64,000 nt of DNA from positions 1 to 64,000 of the forward strand of contig CABUAW010000004.1 of assembly GCA_902489645.1 (NCBI GenBank). Direction: 5' to 3'. The notes below the pieces were generated by a model that saw nothing but the letters and a program-made list of their open reading frames with translations, ran no database searches and was not told where the DNA came from. Of the stretch, positions 37,051 to 45,071 are shown in pieces. The stretch's first letter is position 1, and each line of letters starts with the position of its first letter. The stretch is from an uncultured Lachnospiraceae bacterium (GTDB lineage Bacteria > Bacillota > Clostridia > Lachnospirales > Lachnospiraceae). Both the position numbers and the translations under genes were made by a program.

Positions 37051-37773
37051 CTACATAAAATCGTCTAGGAAGTCATCTTCCAGATCATCAAATTCTAGTT
37101 CGATCAAATCGGTAACTACGGGAACAACTGCGGCATCCTCGCTGGGAATCGGAAACAATTCCTGCTCTTCCTTTCGTATTTCAAGCATAACTTCAGGCGG
37201 CACATAGTATTCCTGTTCCTCTGGAATCGGAGCTTCAACGATTTCATCTGGTTCCTCGATCTTTTCCTCGGCATTGTCCTTTTGCTTTGCCCTTGCTTTT
37301 CGCTTTGCTTCCGTGTTGTACCAGCGTGTATATTCCTTATACTCCCAGTTATATAACTGATTATAGTTCGTCAATACCTGATTTCCTTGCTTATCATCAA
37401 TTATAATCAGAAGATTATATTCAATTAAAGTATCGTAATAATCCTGAAGCGTTTCCATAGGAATATCCGTATCTATGTGAATGTTATTTAACGCTTTTTT
37501 TAATGCTCTGTTATAAAGAGGAATCCCATAGCCAATTCCACGTGACATTTCTATACGTAGCGCAATCAAAAAACCAATCGGCGCAAATCCTTTTTCTTCA
37601 ATAAGTTCTTTCTCCGATTCGGATGACAAAAAGCTCTGTTCCAGCGTAATATATGTCAACGGACTGTCATAATTTTCGCCAGATGTTGTTTTTACTGGTT
37701 TATATGTAGCTTTGATGTAATCAAGATAGTGTTCTGGCATTGTAGCCAGATTTCTTAAAAATGGTTTATCCAT
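37051..37773 (-). CDS. Putative replication-associated protein (DnaD/DUF4373-like N terminus)
   Basis: This 240-residue protein has an N-terminal region (GFAPIGFLIALRIEMSRGIGYGIPLYNRALKKAL... and YDTLIEYNLLIII) that recalls winged-helix replication-initiation domains of phage and plasmid DnaD-like or DUF4373 proteins. A basic patch (EAKRKARAKQK) and a very acidic C-terminal tail ending DDLEDDFLDDFM follow. ATG 37773 follows AAAGGAG; the frame's first ATG at 37794 has no site. The iteron-like tract at 37812-37894 lies just upstream, which supports a replication or maintenance role. The family call is tentative. Confidence 0.5.
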   Translation of the reverse strand: MDKPFLRNLATMPEHYLDYIKATYKPVKTTSGENYDSPLTYITLEQSFLSSESEKELIEEKGFAPIGFLIALRIEMSRGIGYGIPLYNRALKKALNNIHIDTDIPMETLQDYYDTLIEYNLLIIIDDKQGNQVLTNYNQLYNWEYKEYTRWYNTEAKRKARAKQKDNAEEKIEEPDEIVEAPIPEEQEYYVPPEVMLEIRKEEQELFPIPSEDAAVVPVVTDLIELEFDDLEDDFLDDFM

Positions 37774-37811
37774 TGATTGTATTTCTCCTTTCATATTATT
37801 GAAAGGTGATT

Positions 37812-37894
37812 ACAAGTATACAGATAGGTAAAACAGACAAGTACACAAACAGATACAAGCACCAAGACCAGAACGTAAACACTGACAAGCACAC
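37812..37894. repeat. Iteron-like A/C-rich repeats, candidate origin
   Basis: Four same-direction copies of ACAAGYAYMC start at 37812, 37837, 37855 and 37885 in a strikingly A/C-biased tract on the plus strand. A second set of ATACAGAC-like words follows at about 37950-37968. The tract lies between the replication-like gene and the terminator at 38014 and has no coding potential. Confidence 0.45.
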
Positions 37895-38013
37895 CGACCT
37901 GTAACCTTTTCCCCAGCACTTACCTTAATATAAATAGATACCTATACATATACAGACGGCATACAGACTTCTATTGTATGTCAAATTGACAAAATAAACT
38001 GTCAAACAAAAAA

Positions 38014-38046
38014 GCTCTATTATCTCAATATAAGAGGTAATAGAGC
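38014..38046 (-). terminator. Terminator of the 38053-38952 gene
   Basis: A 13-bp stem (GCTCTATTACCTC with GAGATAATAGAGC, minus strand, one G-U) is followed by six T. Confidence 0.88.
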
Positions 38047-38052
38047 CTTTAT

Positions 38053-38952
38053 CTATTTTGCCTTTCTTCTTCGTTCTGTCAGTGCAATTTTGACACGTTG
38101 AATATCGATCGCAGAAGCTAATCCGTATTTTTTGCAAACATCCCTGTTGCTTATCTGACCTGCATCCAATGCGCACATATCTTTTAAATATTCCTCTTTA
38201 TCAGGAAGTGTGCCACGTTTCGCAACATTACAGATTTTTAAATAAAATAGTTTCAGGTGTTCGCAATAATACGGTGTGCTTTCATAAGCCTGTGAATACT
38301 TGTAAAATGTCCTGTGTGTAATTCCAAGTTCTTGTTTACAAATGTCTACTGCAACTTCCGCTTGCTGCCATTTCCAATATATTTCTAAAAAGCGATCAAT
38401 CGGTTCAGGAGCAGGTTTTTCTATCAAATGATCTAATTCTGATACAACTCTCCCAACTGTAGCATGCAACAAAAGTGCTTTTGACATTTCACGAACCTTT
38501 TCGTCTAAATTAGACAAGTCTATATCTGTTACAGGCTTATAGGAAAAATATTCGTTATCTAAAAAAATATATTGCCTGTTATTAGCTGCAAGTGTCGATA
38601 CCATATGAATCAGATGTTCCATTCCTTCCGTTTCAACAATATCTTTAATTGAGCGGATGTAGATATTGCCATGAAAAGCTTCCAACTGGCATAGCAGTTC
38701 TAAAGTCTTGTTGATTGGTACTTTTCCGTTTGTAGGATCAGGAACGTTACGCCACAAAATAATAATGTGGTCATTTATCTCGAATGTATGAGGAAATTCC
38801 TCATTTTTATTCTTACAGTAATTTCTCATTTCACTTCTAAATATTTCACAGACGTGATTGCTTTTTTCCTCATATGTTAATGAAGAATCATATTCTGAGT
38901 AGTCGGCACTGATTATCCCGTAAGGGAGCGATCCAAAATCAAAAAAATACAT
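38053..38952 (-). CDS. Element protein of unknown function, divergent from the integrase
   Basis: This 299-residue soluble protein has a helix-turn-helix-like segment near the middle (ICKQELGITHRTFYKYSQAYE) and another at the C terminus (GQISNRDVCKKYGLASAIDI) followed by a basic tail ERRRKAK, suggesting DNA binding. The central part faintly recalls serine-recombinase folds, but no catalytic signature is seen. ATG 38952 behind GAGAGGTG is chosen because the longer frame to 39003 runs through promoter P3. Being divergent from the integrase and sharing its operator region, it may regulate integration or excision. Confidence 0.6.
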   Translation of the reverse strand: MYFFDFGSLPYGIISADYSEYDSSLTYEEKSNHVCEIFRSEMRNYCKNKNEEFPHTFEINDHIIILWRNVPDPTNGKVPINKTLELLCQLEAFHGNIYIRSIKDIVETEGMEHLIHMVSTLAANNRQYIFLDNEYFSYKPVTDIDLSNLDEKVREMSKALLLHATVGRVVSELDHLIEKPAPEPIDRFLEIYWKWQQAEVAVDICKQELGITHRTFYKYSQAYESTPYYCEHLKLFYLKICNVAKRGTLPDKEEYLKDMCALDAGQISNRDVCKKYGLASAIDIQRVKIALTERRRKAK

Positions 38953-38974
38953 AGTAATCACCTCTCTTGTATAC

Positions 38975-39120
38975 ATTATATATCTTACTTTTTCTCCTGT
39001 CAATAGTTTTGATACTTTTTTGTATTTTTATATCAAAACAGTTGACAAATAACCCAAATGTGCTATAATCAAATTATGATACAAAACAGCTTTTTGGTAT
39101 CAAAATAAGATGCGGGAGGA
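38975..39120. promoter_or_regulatory. Divergent element promoters P3 (minus) and P4 (integrase, plus) with shared operators
   Basis: P3 (minus): TTGACA 38998-39003, 17 bases, TATAAT 38975-38980. P4 (plus): TTGACA 39042-39047, 16 bases ending TGTGC, TATAAT 39064-39069. A TATCAAAAC half-site abuts each -35, the two facing each other across about 20 bases; GATACAAAA follows the P4 -10 and TATCAAAAT lies at 39099. The integrase ribosome site GGGAGGA closes the region. Confidence 0.8.
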
Positions 39121-39128
39121 ATTAAATT

Positions 39129-40472
39129 ATGGCTAGAACAAATAACGTTGGTCTGACACAGCTTAAAAATGGAAACTGGTCATGCCGTATATATATGAAA
39201 GATCCATTTACAGGGAAACAAATTGATACATCTTACCGTCGTGATGAAAACAACAACCCTTTTAAGACAAGGAAAGCAGCTTCAGATTTTCGTGCAAAAA
39301 AAATTGTGGAAATCAATAATCCTACAAAAATACCTCATACAGTGGAGGAAAAGACAATCGGTGATGTGTGGGAAGTGTACCTCAATGGAAAAGCAAAAGA
39401 AAAAGCCACATCAACAGTGACTCGTTATACTTCATTGTGGAAAAATCACATTAAGGAAAACTTTGAGAATGTAAAGGTAGATGAGCTAACCACCGCTCAA
39501 GTCGAGAATTTCTTACGTGATTTATACGATTCAGGTCTTAGCTATGCTTATGTGGAGGGATTTACCAAATTCTTTTGGCTAATTCTAGGTATTTCCGTTG
39601 ACAACAACTGGATCAGCTATGAAAAATACCAGATGATGACGCAAAACAAAGGTACAAAAATTCATATGCCAGCTAAATACGAGGATGATGATACAGAGGA
39701 CAATCCTATTGAAATCTTTGAGGGATATGAAATCGCACAGTTAGACGGATATTTTAAAGATTCAAACCTCTATACCGCTTTTCTAATGGGATATTACTTA
39801 GGTTTACGAATCAGCGAGTGTTTTGGAACTATGTGGACAGATATTAACTGGGCAGACCGTACAATCCGTATCAACAAACAAATGGTTTATGAAGATAATT
39901 GCTTTTGTCTGAAGCCACCCAAAACCAAAGCAGGATACAGAACGATTGATATTCCTAACGCACTATACGATCATTTGAAATATAAACTTCGCAGAGCAAG
40001 GAAGCAAAAACAGGGTATGGGGCAAGGGTATCGAGATTATGAAGTGGTTTTAGATAAAACAAAGAAAAATGTTGTTAAGCAGATTATAGGCGGTGACTTT
40101 ATTAACCGCAAACCTAACGGAGAATTGTTGACAAATAACAGCTTCAAGTACCATGCTCAGCAGATAAAAGTCAAACTGAATATTGACTTTAAATATCACA
40201 GTCTCAGGCGTACCCACATTACACAGCTTGCAGCTATGAATACACCAATCAAAGAAACGCTGCTTCGTGTCGGTCACACTAAATACGATACGACAATGAA
40301 ATTTTATGCGTCTGTCAACAGAGATACTAAAATTCGTCTGCTGGCAAATATTAACAACATCTCTTTAGAAGAACCGATTATTGATGTACCGCAAAGTGAC
40401 GGAACAATCCGAAAGATGAAACAATCCGAATATGTGAAGTTCCAAAAAGCCAGTGCTTTAATGCCACGTTAA
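39129..40472 (+). CDS. int: Tyrosine integrase of the element
   Basis: This site-specific recombinase of 447 residues, Tn916/phage-integrase family, has an N-terminal arm-binding domain (residues 1-65), a SAM-like core-binding domain (about 75-170) and a catalytic domain. All catalytic residues are present: Arg227 (YLGLRISE), Lys267, His357 and Arg360 (HSLRRTH), His383 (RVGHTKYD) and nucleophile Tyr393 (KFYASV). It sits at the right end, 80 bases from the attachment core, and probably catalyses insertion into the rubrerythrin gene. Expression starts from P4. No small xis gene lies next to it. Confidence 0.93.
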   Translation: MARTNNVGLTQLKNGNWSCRIYMKDPFTGKQIDTSYRRDENNNPFKTRKAASDFRAKKIVEINNPTKIPHTVEEKTIGDVWEVYLNGKAKEKATSTVTRYTSLWKNHIKENFENVKVDELTTAQVENFLRDLYDSGLSYAYVEGFTKFFWLILGISVDNNWISYEKYQMMTQNKGTKIHMPAKYEDDDTEDNPIEIFEGYEIAQLDGYFKDSNLYTAFLMGYYLGLRISECFGTMWTDINWADRTIRINKQMVYEDNCFCLKPPKTKAGYRTIDIPNALYDHLKYKLRRARKQKQGMGQGYRDYEVVLDKTKKNVVKQIIGGDFINRKPNGELLTNNSFKYHAQQIKVKLNIDFKYHSLRRTHITQLAAMNTPIKETLLRVGHTKYDTTMKFYASVNRDTKIRLLANINNISLEEPIIDVPQSDGTIRKMKQSEYVKFQKASALMPR

Positions 40473-40473
40473 G

Positions 40474-40493
40474 CTGTGTAAATACCTGTGTAA
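40474..40493 (+). repeat. Right-end CTGTGTAA repeats, candidate integrase arm sites
   Basis: Two same-direction copies at 40474 and 40486, 12 bases apart, right after the integrase stop. They match the paired repeats at the left end. An inverted repeat TTTCCTTG/CAAGGAAA (40513-40534) lies between them and the core. Confidence 0.6.
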
Positions 40494-40552
40494 CAAATTT
40501 TTGAAGTCAATTTTTCCTTGACAATTCAAGGAAATCCAGACATAATAAACAT

Positions 40553-40560
40553 GACGAAGC
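40553..40560 (+). other. Right attachment core (attR)
   Basis: GACGAAGC identical to the left core. Sequence to the left has no similarity to rubrerythrin, and sequence to the right encodes its native end, which places the crossover at or near this core. Confidence 0.7.
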
Positions 40561-40609
40561 ACGTCACGGAAGAGCATTCAAAGGCTTATTAGAAAGATAC
40601 TTTGGCTAA
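40553..40609 (+). pseudogene. Displaced native 3' end of the rubrerythrin gene
   Basis: Eighteen codons plus TAA encode DEARHGRAFKGLLERYFG, 15 of 18 identical to the end of the rubrerythrin at 28446-28502 but with different codons. There is no start codon or promoter. It is the chromosomal remainder cut off by the element and would be rejoined on excision. Confidence 0.88.
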
Positions 40610-40636
40610 GATAAAAATAAATAAAAAGTAAGACGG

Positions 40637-40669
40637 CGGATGCCGGACGTAAGTCCGGCATCCGTTTTT
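40637..40669 (+). terminator. Native rubrerythrin terminator, now orphaned
   Basis: A perfect 12-bp stem (CGGATGCCGGAC with GTCCGGCATCCG), GTAA loop, TTTTTA tail. It now ends any integrase read-through instead. Confidence 0.9.
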
Positions 40670-40735
40670 ATCTGCGTATTTTAAATGGCTGTGATAATGT
40701 ATGGAAAATCTAAGAAATTCGTAAGGCGCCCTTCC

Positions 40736-40764
40736 TTGACGTATCTATGAAAATGACTTAGAAT
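40736..40764 (+). promoter_or_regulatory. metA promoter
   Basis: -35 TTGACG (40736-40741), 17 bases, -10 TAGAAT (40759-40764). The leader is only about 30 bases, so there is no room for a SAM riboswitch. Confidence 0.65.
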
Positions 40765-40801
40765 AAAAGGTAATTTGAATAAAAGAACAGGAGATTTTTA
40801 T

Positions 40802-41740
40802 ATGCCGATTAAAATACAAAATGATTTGCCGGCCAGAAAGGTTTTGGAGGACGAGCATATTTTCGTGATGACGGAACGCAGAGCCTTGACTCAGAATATC
40901 CGTCCTCTGAAAATTTTGATTCTTAATCTGATGCCGACAAAGATTGAAACAGAGACTCAGATTCTTCGCTGCCTGTCAAATACACCGCTCCAGATTGAGA
41001 TTGAATTGCTTCAGATGGAATCGCATACAGCGAAAAATATTTCAGAAAAACATATGATTACTTTCTATCAGACATTTCCACAGGTAAAAGACAAATGGTA
41101 TGACGGAATGATTATTACCGGAGCGCCGGTGGAACTGATGGATTTTGAAGAGGTGGAATACTGGGATGAATTGTGTCAGGTGATGGAATGGTCAAAGACC
41201 CACGTCCATTCCACATTTCATATTTGTTGGGGGGCCCAGGCCGGGCTTTATTACCATTACGGTATTCCGAAATATATTTTGGATAAAAAGTTATCCGGTG
41301 TGTATAAACATTATTTAATTAATGCCAAATCCCGGTTATTCCGGGGCTTTGATTCGGAATTTTACGCGCCGCATTCCCGAAACACGACGGTTCGGGCGGA
41401 GGATATTGAAAAGGTTCCGGAATTAAAAATTATGGCGGCTTCCGACGAGGCCGGCGTTTATGTGGTGGGAAATCAGAGCGGCTCCCAGTTTTTTGTCATG
41501 GGCCATTCAGAGTATGATATTGATACCTTGTCAAAGGAGTATTTCCGGGATGTGGACAAGGGGCTGAATCCGGAAATTCCGGTAAACTATTTTGAGGATG
41601 ATGACCCGAAAAAACAGCCGACGATGCGTTGGCGTGCCCACGGCACATGGATTTATTCGAACTGGCTGAATTACTTTGTGTATCAGACAACGCCATACAT
41701 TTTGAACGAGGATGTTATTACTTTTACAGATGAGGACTAG
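40802..41740 (+). CDS. metA: Homoserine O-acetyltransferase (MetA type)
   Basis: First committed step of methionine synthesis, activating homoserine. The 312-residue MetA-family protein has a nucleophile cysteine in [18 protein letters not shown] and the His/Glu partners in MGHSEYD. The segment [13 protein letters not shown] has Glu where E. coli MetA has Gly in PLGLV; this Glu is known to favour acetyl-CoA over succinyl-CoA, so the product is probably O-acetylhomoserine. ATG 40802 follows CAGGAGA; an in-frame TTG at 40775 is not needed. Four bases separate it from the P-type ATPase gene. Confidence 0.93.
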   Translation: MPIKIQNDLPARKVLEDEHIFVMTERRALTQNIRPLKILILNLMPTKIETETQILRCLSNTPLQIEIELLQMESHTAKNISEKHMITFYQTFPQVKDKWYDGMIITGAPVELMDFEEVEYWDELCQVMEWSKTHVHSTFHICWGAQAGLYYHYGIPKYILDKKLSGVYKHYLINAKSRLFRGFDSEFYAPHSRNTTVRAEDIEKVPELKIMAASDEAGVYVVGNQSGSQFFVMGHSEYDIDTLSKEYFRDVDKGLNPEIPVNYFEDDDPKKQPTMRWRAHGTWIYSNWLNYFVYQTTPYILNEDVITFTDED

Positions 41741-41743
41741 ATT

Positions 41744-44068
41744 ATGGAAGATAAGGGCTACGGTGGCCTGACCAGTGCCGAGGTCAAAAAGAGAATCGAC
41801 AAGGGCCAGGTCAATACATCAGATAGTCATATTTCAAAAACAACGGCAGAGATTGTTCGTTGTCATACACTGACTTATTTCAACTTTTTAAATGTATTTC
41901 TCGGAATTCTTGTAATTATTTCCGGCCAGTTTAAAAATCTGACCTTCCTTGGCGTTATATTCTGTAATTCGATTATAGGTATTTTTCAGGAATTGAAGGT
42001 TAAAAAATTAATTGATAATCTGGCGGTGATTACGGCCAGTAAAGCGCGGGTATGCCGAAATGGGAAATTTAAAGATATTCCCATAGAGGCTTTGGTGATT
42101 GACGATTTGCTTTTGGTGGAAAACGGCAATCAGATTGGCGCGGACTGTGTTGTTCTGGAATCGGAGGGCATTGAAGTCAATGAATCCATGATTACCGGAG
42201 AATCCAGGCCGGTACGTAAGGCGCCGGGGGATACGCTCTGGTCCGGAAGCTTTATGGTGGCCGGAAGCGGCAGGGCAAAGGTTATCCATGTGGGTAAGGA
42301 TAATTATGCGACCAAGCTGGCCAGCCAGGCAAAGCAGAAAAAGCGGGCATCTTCTGAGATGCAGGATTCGATTAAGCGGATTATCAAGGTGACAGGAACG
42401 ATTCTTGTGCCTGTGGGAATTTTACTGTTTATATCTCAGCGGGGCGCAGAAGGCATTACCTTTTCCGACGCGCTTGTAAATACGGTAGCCGGCGTTATCG
42501 GTATGATTCCGGAAGGACTTGTGCTTTTGACCAGCGTTTCTTTTATCCTTGGCGTTGGCCGCCTGGCCGGAAAGCAGGCGCTGGTGCAGGAGATGGAAGC
42601 CATCGAAGCTCTGGCGCGGGTAAATGTTCTCTGTCTGGATAAGACGGGGACTATCACGACGGGGGCTTTGGAGGTTGTTGAGCTGATTCCCTTTGGAGAA
42701 GATGCAGGACGGATGCGGGAGGTTATGAATGAGATTGCTTTTGCATTTGATGATGTGAACGCAACTCAGGATGCGTTGATGTCCTATTTTGAGAAAACGG
42801 AGAAATGGAAGATTCTATCGAAGATTCCATTTTCATCAGACAGGAAATACCGGGCAATTGCCTTTGAGGGAGAGGGGAATTATGTTCTCGGGGCGCCGGA
42901 ATTTCTTGTGAAGGATAATAAAGAATTGAATGAAAAGGTGGACGCCTGTTCCCGGGATGGTATGCGCGTCCTTCTTTTAGGAAAATGTTCGAAGATAAAT
43001 ATGTCGGACATGTCGGTCAGCGGCGTGACGCCGTCGGGCCTGATTGTGATTTCTGACTGTATTCGGCCGGAAGCCAAAGGCACCTTTGAATACTTTGCCA
43101 GCCAGAATGTGGCCATTAAGGTAATTTCCGGGGATAATCCGGTGACGGTGTCGAATATTGCGGTCAAGGCTGGACTTGAGGGCGGCGAGCGGTATGTGGA
43201 TGCCAATACGCTGCCGGAGGATTTCGAAGAACTTCGGGAGGTTGTTCCGAATTATACAGTCTATGGCCGGGTGCGCCCGGAACAGAAACAGCGGATTGTC
43301 AAGGCGTATCAGGCCAACGGCAGCGTGGTCGGTATGGTTGGCGACGGCGTCAATGATGTTCTGGCTTTAAAAGACGCCAACTGCGGTATTGCCATGGCGG
43401 CGGGAAGCGATGCAGCCAAACAGGTGGCGCACATCGTGCTGATGGATTCTAATTTTGCCAGTATGAAATCGATTGTCCGTGAAGGACGTATGATTATATC
43501 CAATATTGAGCGTGTCAGCGCCCTTTATCTGACAAAGACGATTTACTCCGTATTGTTGAGTATTATCTTTATTTTTCTTGGCCGGACCTATCCTTTTGTG
43601 CCGATTCATCTGAGTATTATCAGTACGACGGCCATCGGTATTCCGAGCTTTATTCTGACTCTGGAACAGACGGAGACGGTGACCAGCAACGGATTTATGC
43701 GGAATGTCCTGCGTATATCCCTGCCGAGTGCGTTGACGATGGTCATTATGCTGCTGATTAACCAGGCGGTCGCCGGATTTTTCGGTTTTGATGCGCTGAT
43801 GCTTTCCACTTACAACCTGATTTTGGCCGGATGTATCAGTCAGATGGTTGTATGGGAGGTTTGCCGGCCGATGAATACGCGACGGCGGATTTTGTGTATT
43901 GTCATGGGATTTATTTTTACGGCGGCGATTTTCCTTTTCCCGGAATTTTTCAGTATCACACACATACTCAACTGGCGGTTAATTTTTATTATTCCGCTGA
44001 TGATTCTTACCAGATATCTGATGCAGTGGCTGAAAAAGGCTGTCCGGATTCTGACAAAACAGCGCTGA
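41744..44068 (+). CDS. P-type cation-transporting ATPase
   Basis: Membrane pump of 774 residues with all P-type ATPase landmarks: actuator TGES (MITGESRP), phosphorylation site Asp299 in DKTGTITTG, and hinge GDGVND. There are about ten membrane helices, two before and two after the actuator domain and six at the end. No heavy-metal domain or CPC motif is present, so calcium, manganese or magnesium is more likely; it recalls the CtpE-like group. It follows metA by four bases but shares no obvious pathway with it. A hairpin at 44067-44090 may be a weak terminator. Confidence 0.88.
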   Translation: MEDKGYGGLTSAEVKKRIDKGQVNTSDSHISKTTAEIVRCHTLTYFNFLNVFLGILVIISGQFKNLTFLGVIFCNSIIGIFQELKVKKLIDNLAVITASKARVCRNGKFKDIPIEALVIDDLLLVENGNQIGADCVVLESEGIEVNESMITGESRPVRKAPGDTLWSGSFMVAGSGRAKVIHVGKDNYATKLASQAKQKKRASSEMQDSIKRIIKVTGTILVPVGILLFISQRGAEGITFSDALVNTVAGVIGMIPEGLVLLTSVSFILGVGRLAGKQALVQEMEAIEALARVNVLCLDKTGTITTGALEVVELIPFGEDAGRMREVMNEIAFAFDDVNATQDALMSYFEKTEKWKILSKIPFSSDRKYRAIAFEGEGNYVLGAPEFLVKDNKELNEKVDACSRDGMRVLLLGKCSKINMSDMSVSGVTPSGLIVISDCIRPEAKGTFEYFASQNVAIKVISGDNPVTVSNIAVKAGLEGGERYVDANTLPEDFEELREVVPNYTVYGRVRPEQKQRIVKAYQANGSVVGMVGDGVNDVLALKDANCGIAMAAGSDAAKQVAHIVLMDSNFASMKSIVREGRMIISNIERVSALYLTKTIYSVLLSIIFIFLGRTYPFVPIHLSIISTTAIGIPSFILTLEQTETVTSNGFMRNVLRISLPSALTMVIMLLINQAVAGFFGFDALMLSTYNLILAGCISQMVVWEVCRPMNTRRRILCIVMGFIFTAAIFLFPEFFSITHILNWRLIFIIPLMILTRYLMQWLKKAVRILTKQR

Positions 44069-44141
44069 CCGGCGGATTCTACCGCTGGTCGGTTGCTTTT
44101 AGGGGCGCCTGGAATATAAGATGATTTCAGGAGGTGGCTTT

Positions 44142-44909
44142 ATGTATCAGATGGACAATGAAAAGTTTGGACAGTTTATCGCACAGCTTCGAAAGGAAAA
44201 GCATTTAACTCAGAAGGCGTTGGCCAAACAGCTTTTTATTTCGGATAAAGCGGTCAGTAAATGGGAGCGGGGGCTGAGTATCCCCGGTGTGTCCATGTTA
44301 ATCCCGATGGCAGAGATTCTTGGCGTGACAGTGACCGAGCTGCTTCGGGGTGAACGGTTGGAGGCGGAAAGCTCACTGAACAGGGATGAAATTGAAAAAC
44401 TGGTGACCTGTTCGATGGATATGTCATTAAAAGCGGAGGAAAAACAGCGCAGGAAGCGCAGATGGTGGCTGGGGATTTACATACTCGCTCTGTGCATTAC
44501 GGCGGCGGAGCTGGTTCTATTCCGGGCTCTTGGGCTTATGTGGAGCGATATGGCGGACGGACCGCTGCTTTGTACCGGATTACTGCTGGTATTTGGCGGA
44601 TGGTTTTGCGTCTTTGCAAAAGAAACGCTTCCGTCTTTCTATGATAAAAACAAGATTCATTTTGTCTCGGAGGGCGTTTTCCGAATGAATATACCGGGAC
44701 TTTATTTCAACAATAGTAACTGGCCTTATATTTTGAATGTGGGCCGGGGATGGACTTGCGGCGGAGCGGTGCTGCTTCCGGCGGTGAGTTTTATCGGCTG
44801 GTATTTGTCTGGCAGCGGGTGGTGGGAGAATGTCCGATGGATTGTTCCGTTGGTATTTGTCCTCGGTATGTTTATACCGATGTATATATTCGGAAAAAAG
44901 TACGAATGA
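44142..44909 (+). CDS. Xre-type regulator with C-terminal membrane helices
   Basis: This 255-residue protein has an N-terminal helix-turn-helix (about residues 8-60, LTQKALAKQLFISDKAVSKWERG), a linker, and four hydrophobic helices (from about residue 108). The type is common in Firmicutes as a membrane-linked regulator. ATG 44142 follows AGGAGGTGG; the longer frame to 44121 is not needed. The target and signal are unknown. It is not clearly linked to either neighbour. Confidence 0.82.
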   Translation: MYQMDNEKFGQFIAQLRKEKHLTQKALAKQLFISDKAVSKWERGLSIPGVSMLIPMAEILGVTVTELLRGERLEAESSLNRDEIEKLVTCSMDMSLKAEEKQRRKRRWWLGIYILALCITAAELVLFRALGLMWSDMADGPLLCTGLLLVFGGWFCVFAKETLPSFYDKNKIHFVSEGVFRMNIPGLYFNNSNWPYILNVGRGWTCGGAVLLPAVSFIGWYLSGSGWWENVRWIVPLVFVLGMFIPMYIFGKKYE

Positions 44910-44947
44910 TTGAAAAATAATAAAAATAATTTTGTAGAAAATTGCCT

Positions 44948-45037
44948 TTGACTATGGCAGAAAAAATTGATATGATATTAAATACAGCGTGTAGCGAAAC
45001 TGCGTAAATCCGGTTGCTTGCTACACGCTGTTTTTTT
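44948..45037 (+). promoter_or_regulatory. Promoter and terminator-like leader hairpin of the second rubrerythrin
   Basis: -35 TTGACT (44948-44953), 17 bases, -10 TATGAT (44971-44976). Starting at about the +4 position is a perfect 10-bp stem (AGCGTGTAGC 44986-44995 with GCTACACGCT 45020-45029), 24-base loop and seven T, an intrinsic terminator 35 bases before the start codon. This implies attenuation or a short independent RNA. Confidence 0.7.
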
Positions 45038-45071
45038 ATGCCAAAGTATGCAGATGAAGGAGGAAACGAAT

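Larger units (their letters stand above)
28446..40560 (+). mobile_element. 12.1 kb integrative element inserted in the 3' end of the rubrerythrin gene
   Basis: The boundaries are set by a shared 8-base core GACGAAGC (28446-28453 and 40553-40560), followed on both sides by homologous sequence that encodes the end of rubrerythrin. The element restores the gene with its own last 18 codons and pushes the native 3' end to the right junction. The gene set is a tyrosine integrase next to the right end, a divergent tyrosine recombinase near the left end, ArdC-like antirestriction, Xre regulator, replication-like gene, sigma-factor module and unknown genes. The interior is visibly more AT-rich than its flanks. 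No relaxase, coupling protein or phage structural gene is seen, so it would need outside help to transfer. Confidence 0.85.

Noticed and set aside
37925..38176. 83-codon minus-strand frame across the 38014 terminator
   Set aside because: It overlaps the end of a better gene and a strong terminator, with no ribosome site.
38053..38952. Calling the product a serine recombinase
   Set aside because: The central region only faintly recalls the fold; the catalytic serine and arginine motifs could not be found.
38953..39003. Upstream extension of the 38053 gene
   Set aside because: The extra codons coincide with promoter P3 (TTGACA-17-TATAAT), so they cannot be in the transcript from it.
28446..40560. 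Reading the AT-rich region as a prophage or a full conjugative element
   Set aside because: No capsid, tail, lysis, relaxase, coupling ATPase or type IV secretion gene is seen in its 12 kb.
40670..40801. Possible SAM or T-box riboswitch before metA
   Set aside because: The leader after the promoter is only about 30 bases and holds no folded element.
42008..43963. Several minus-strand frames opposite the P-type ATPase gene
   Set aside because: All are antisense to a conserved pump and lack start signals.
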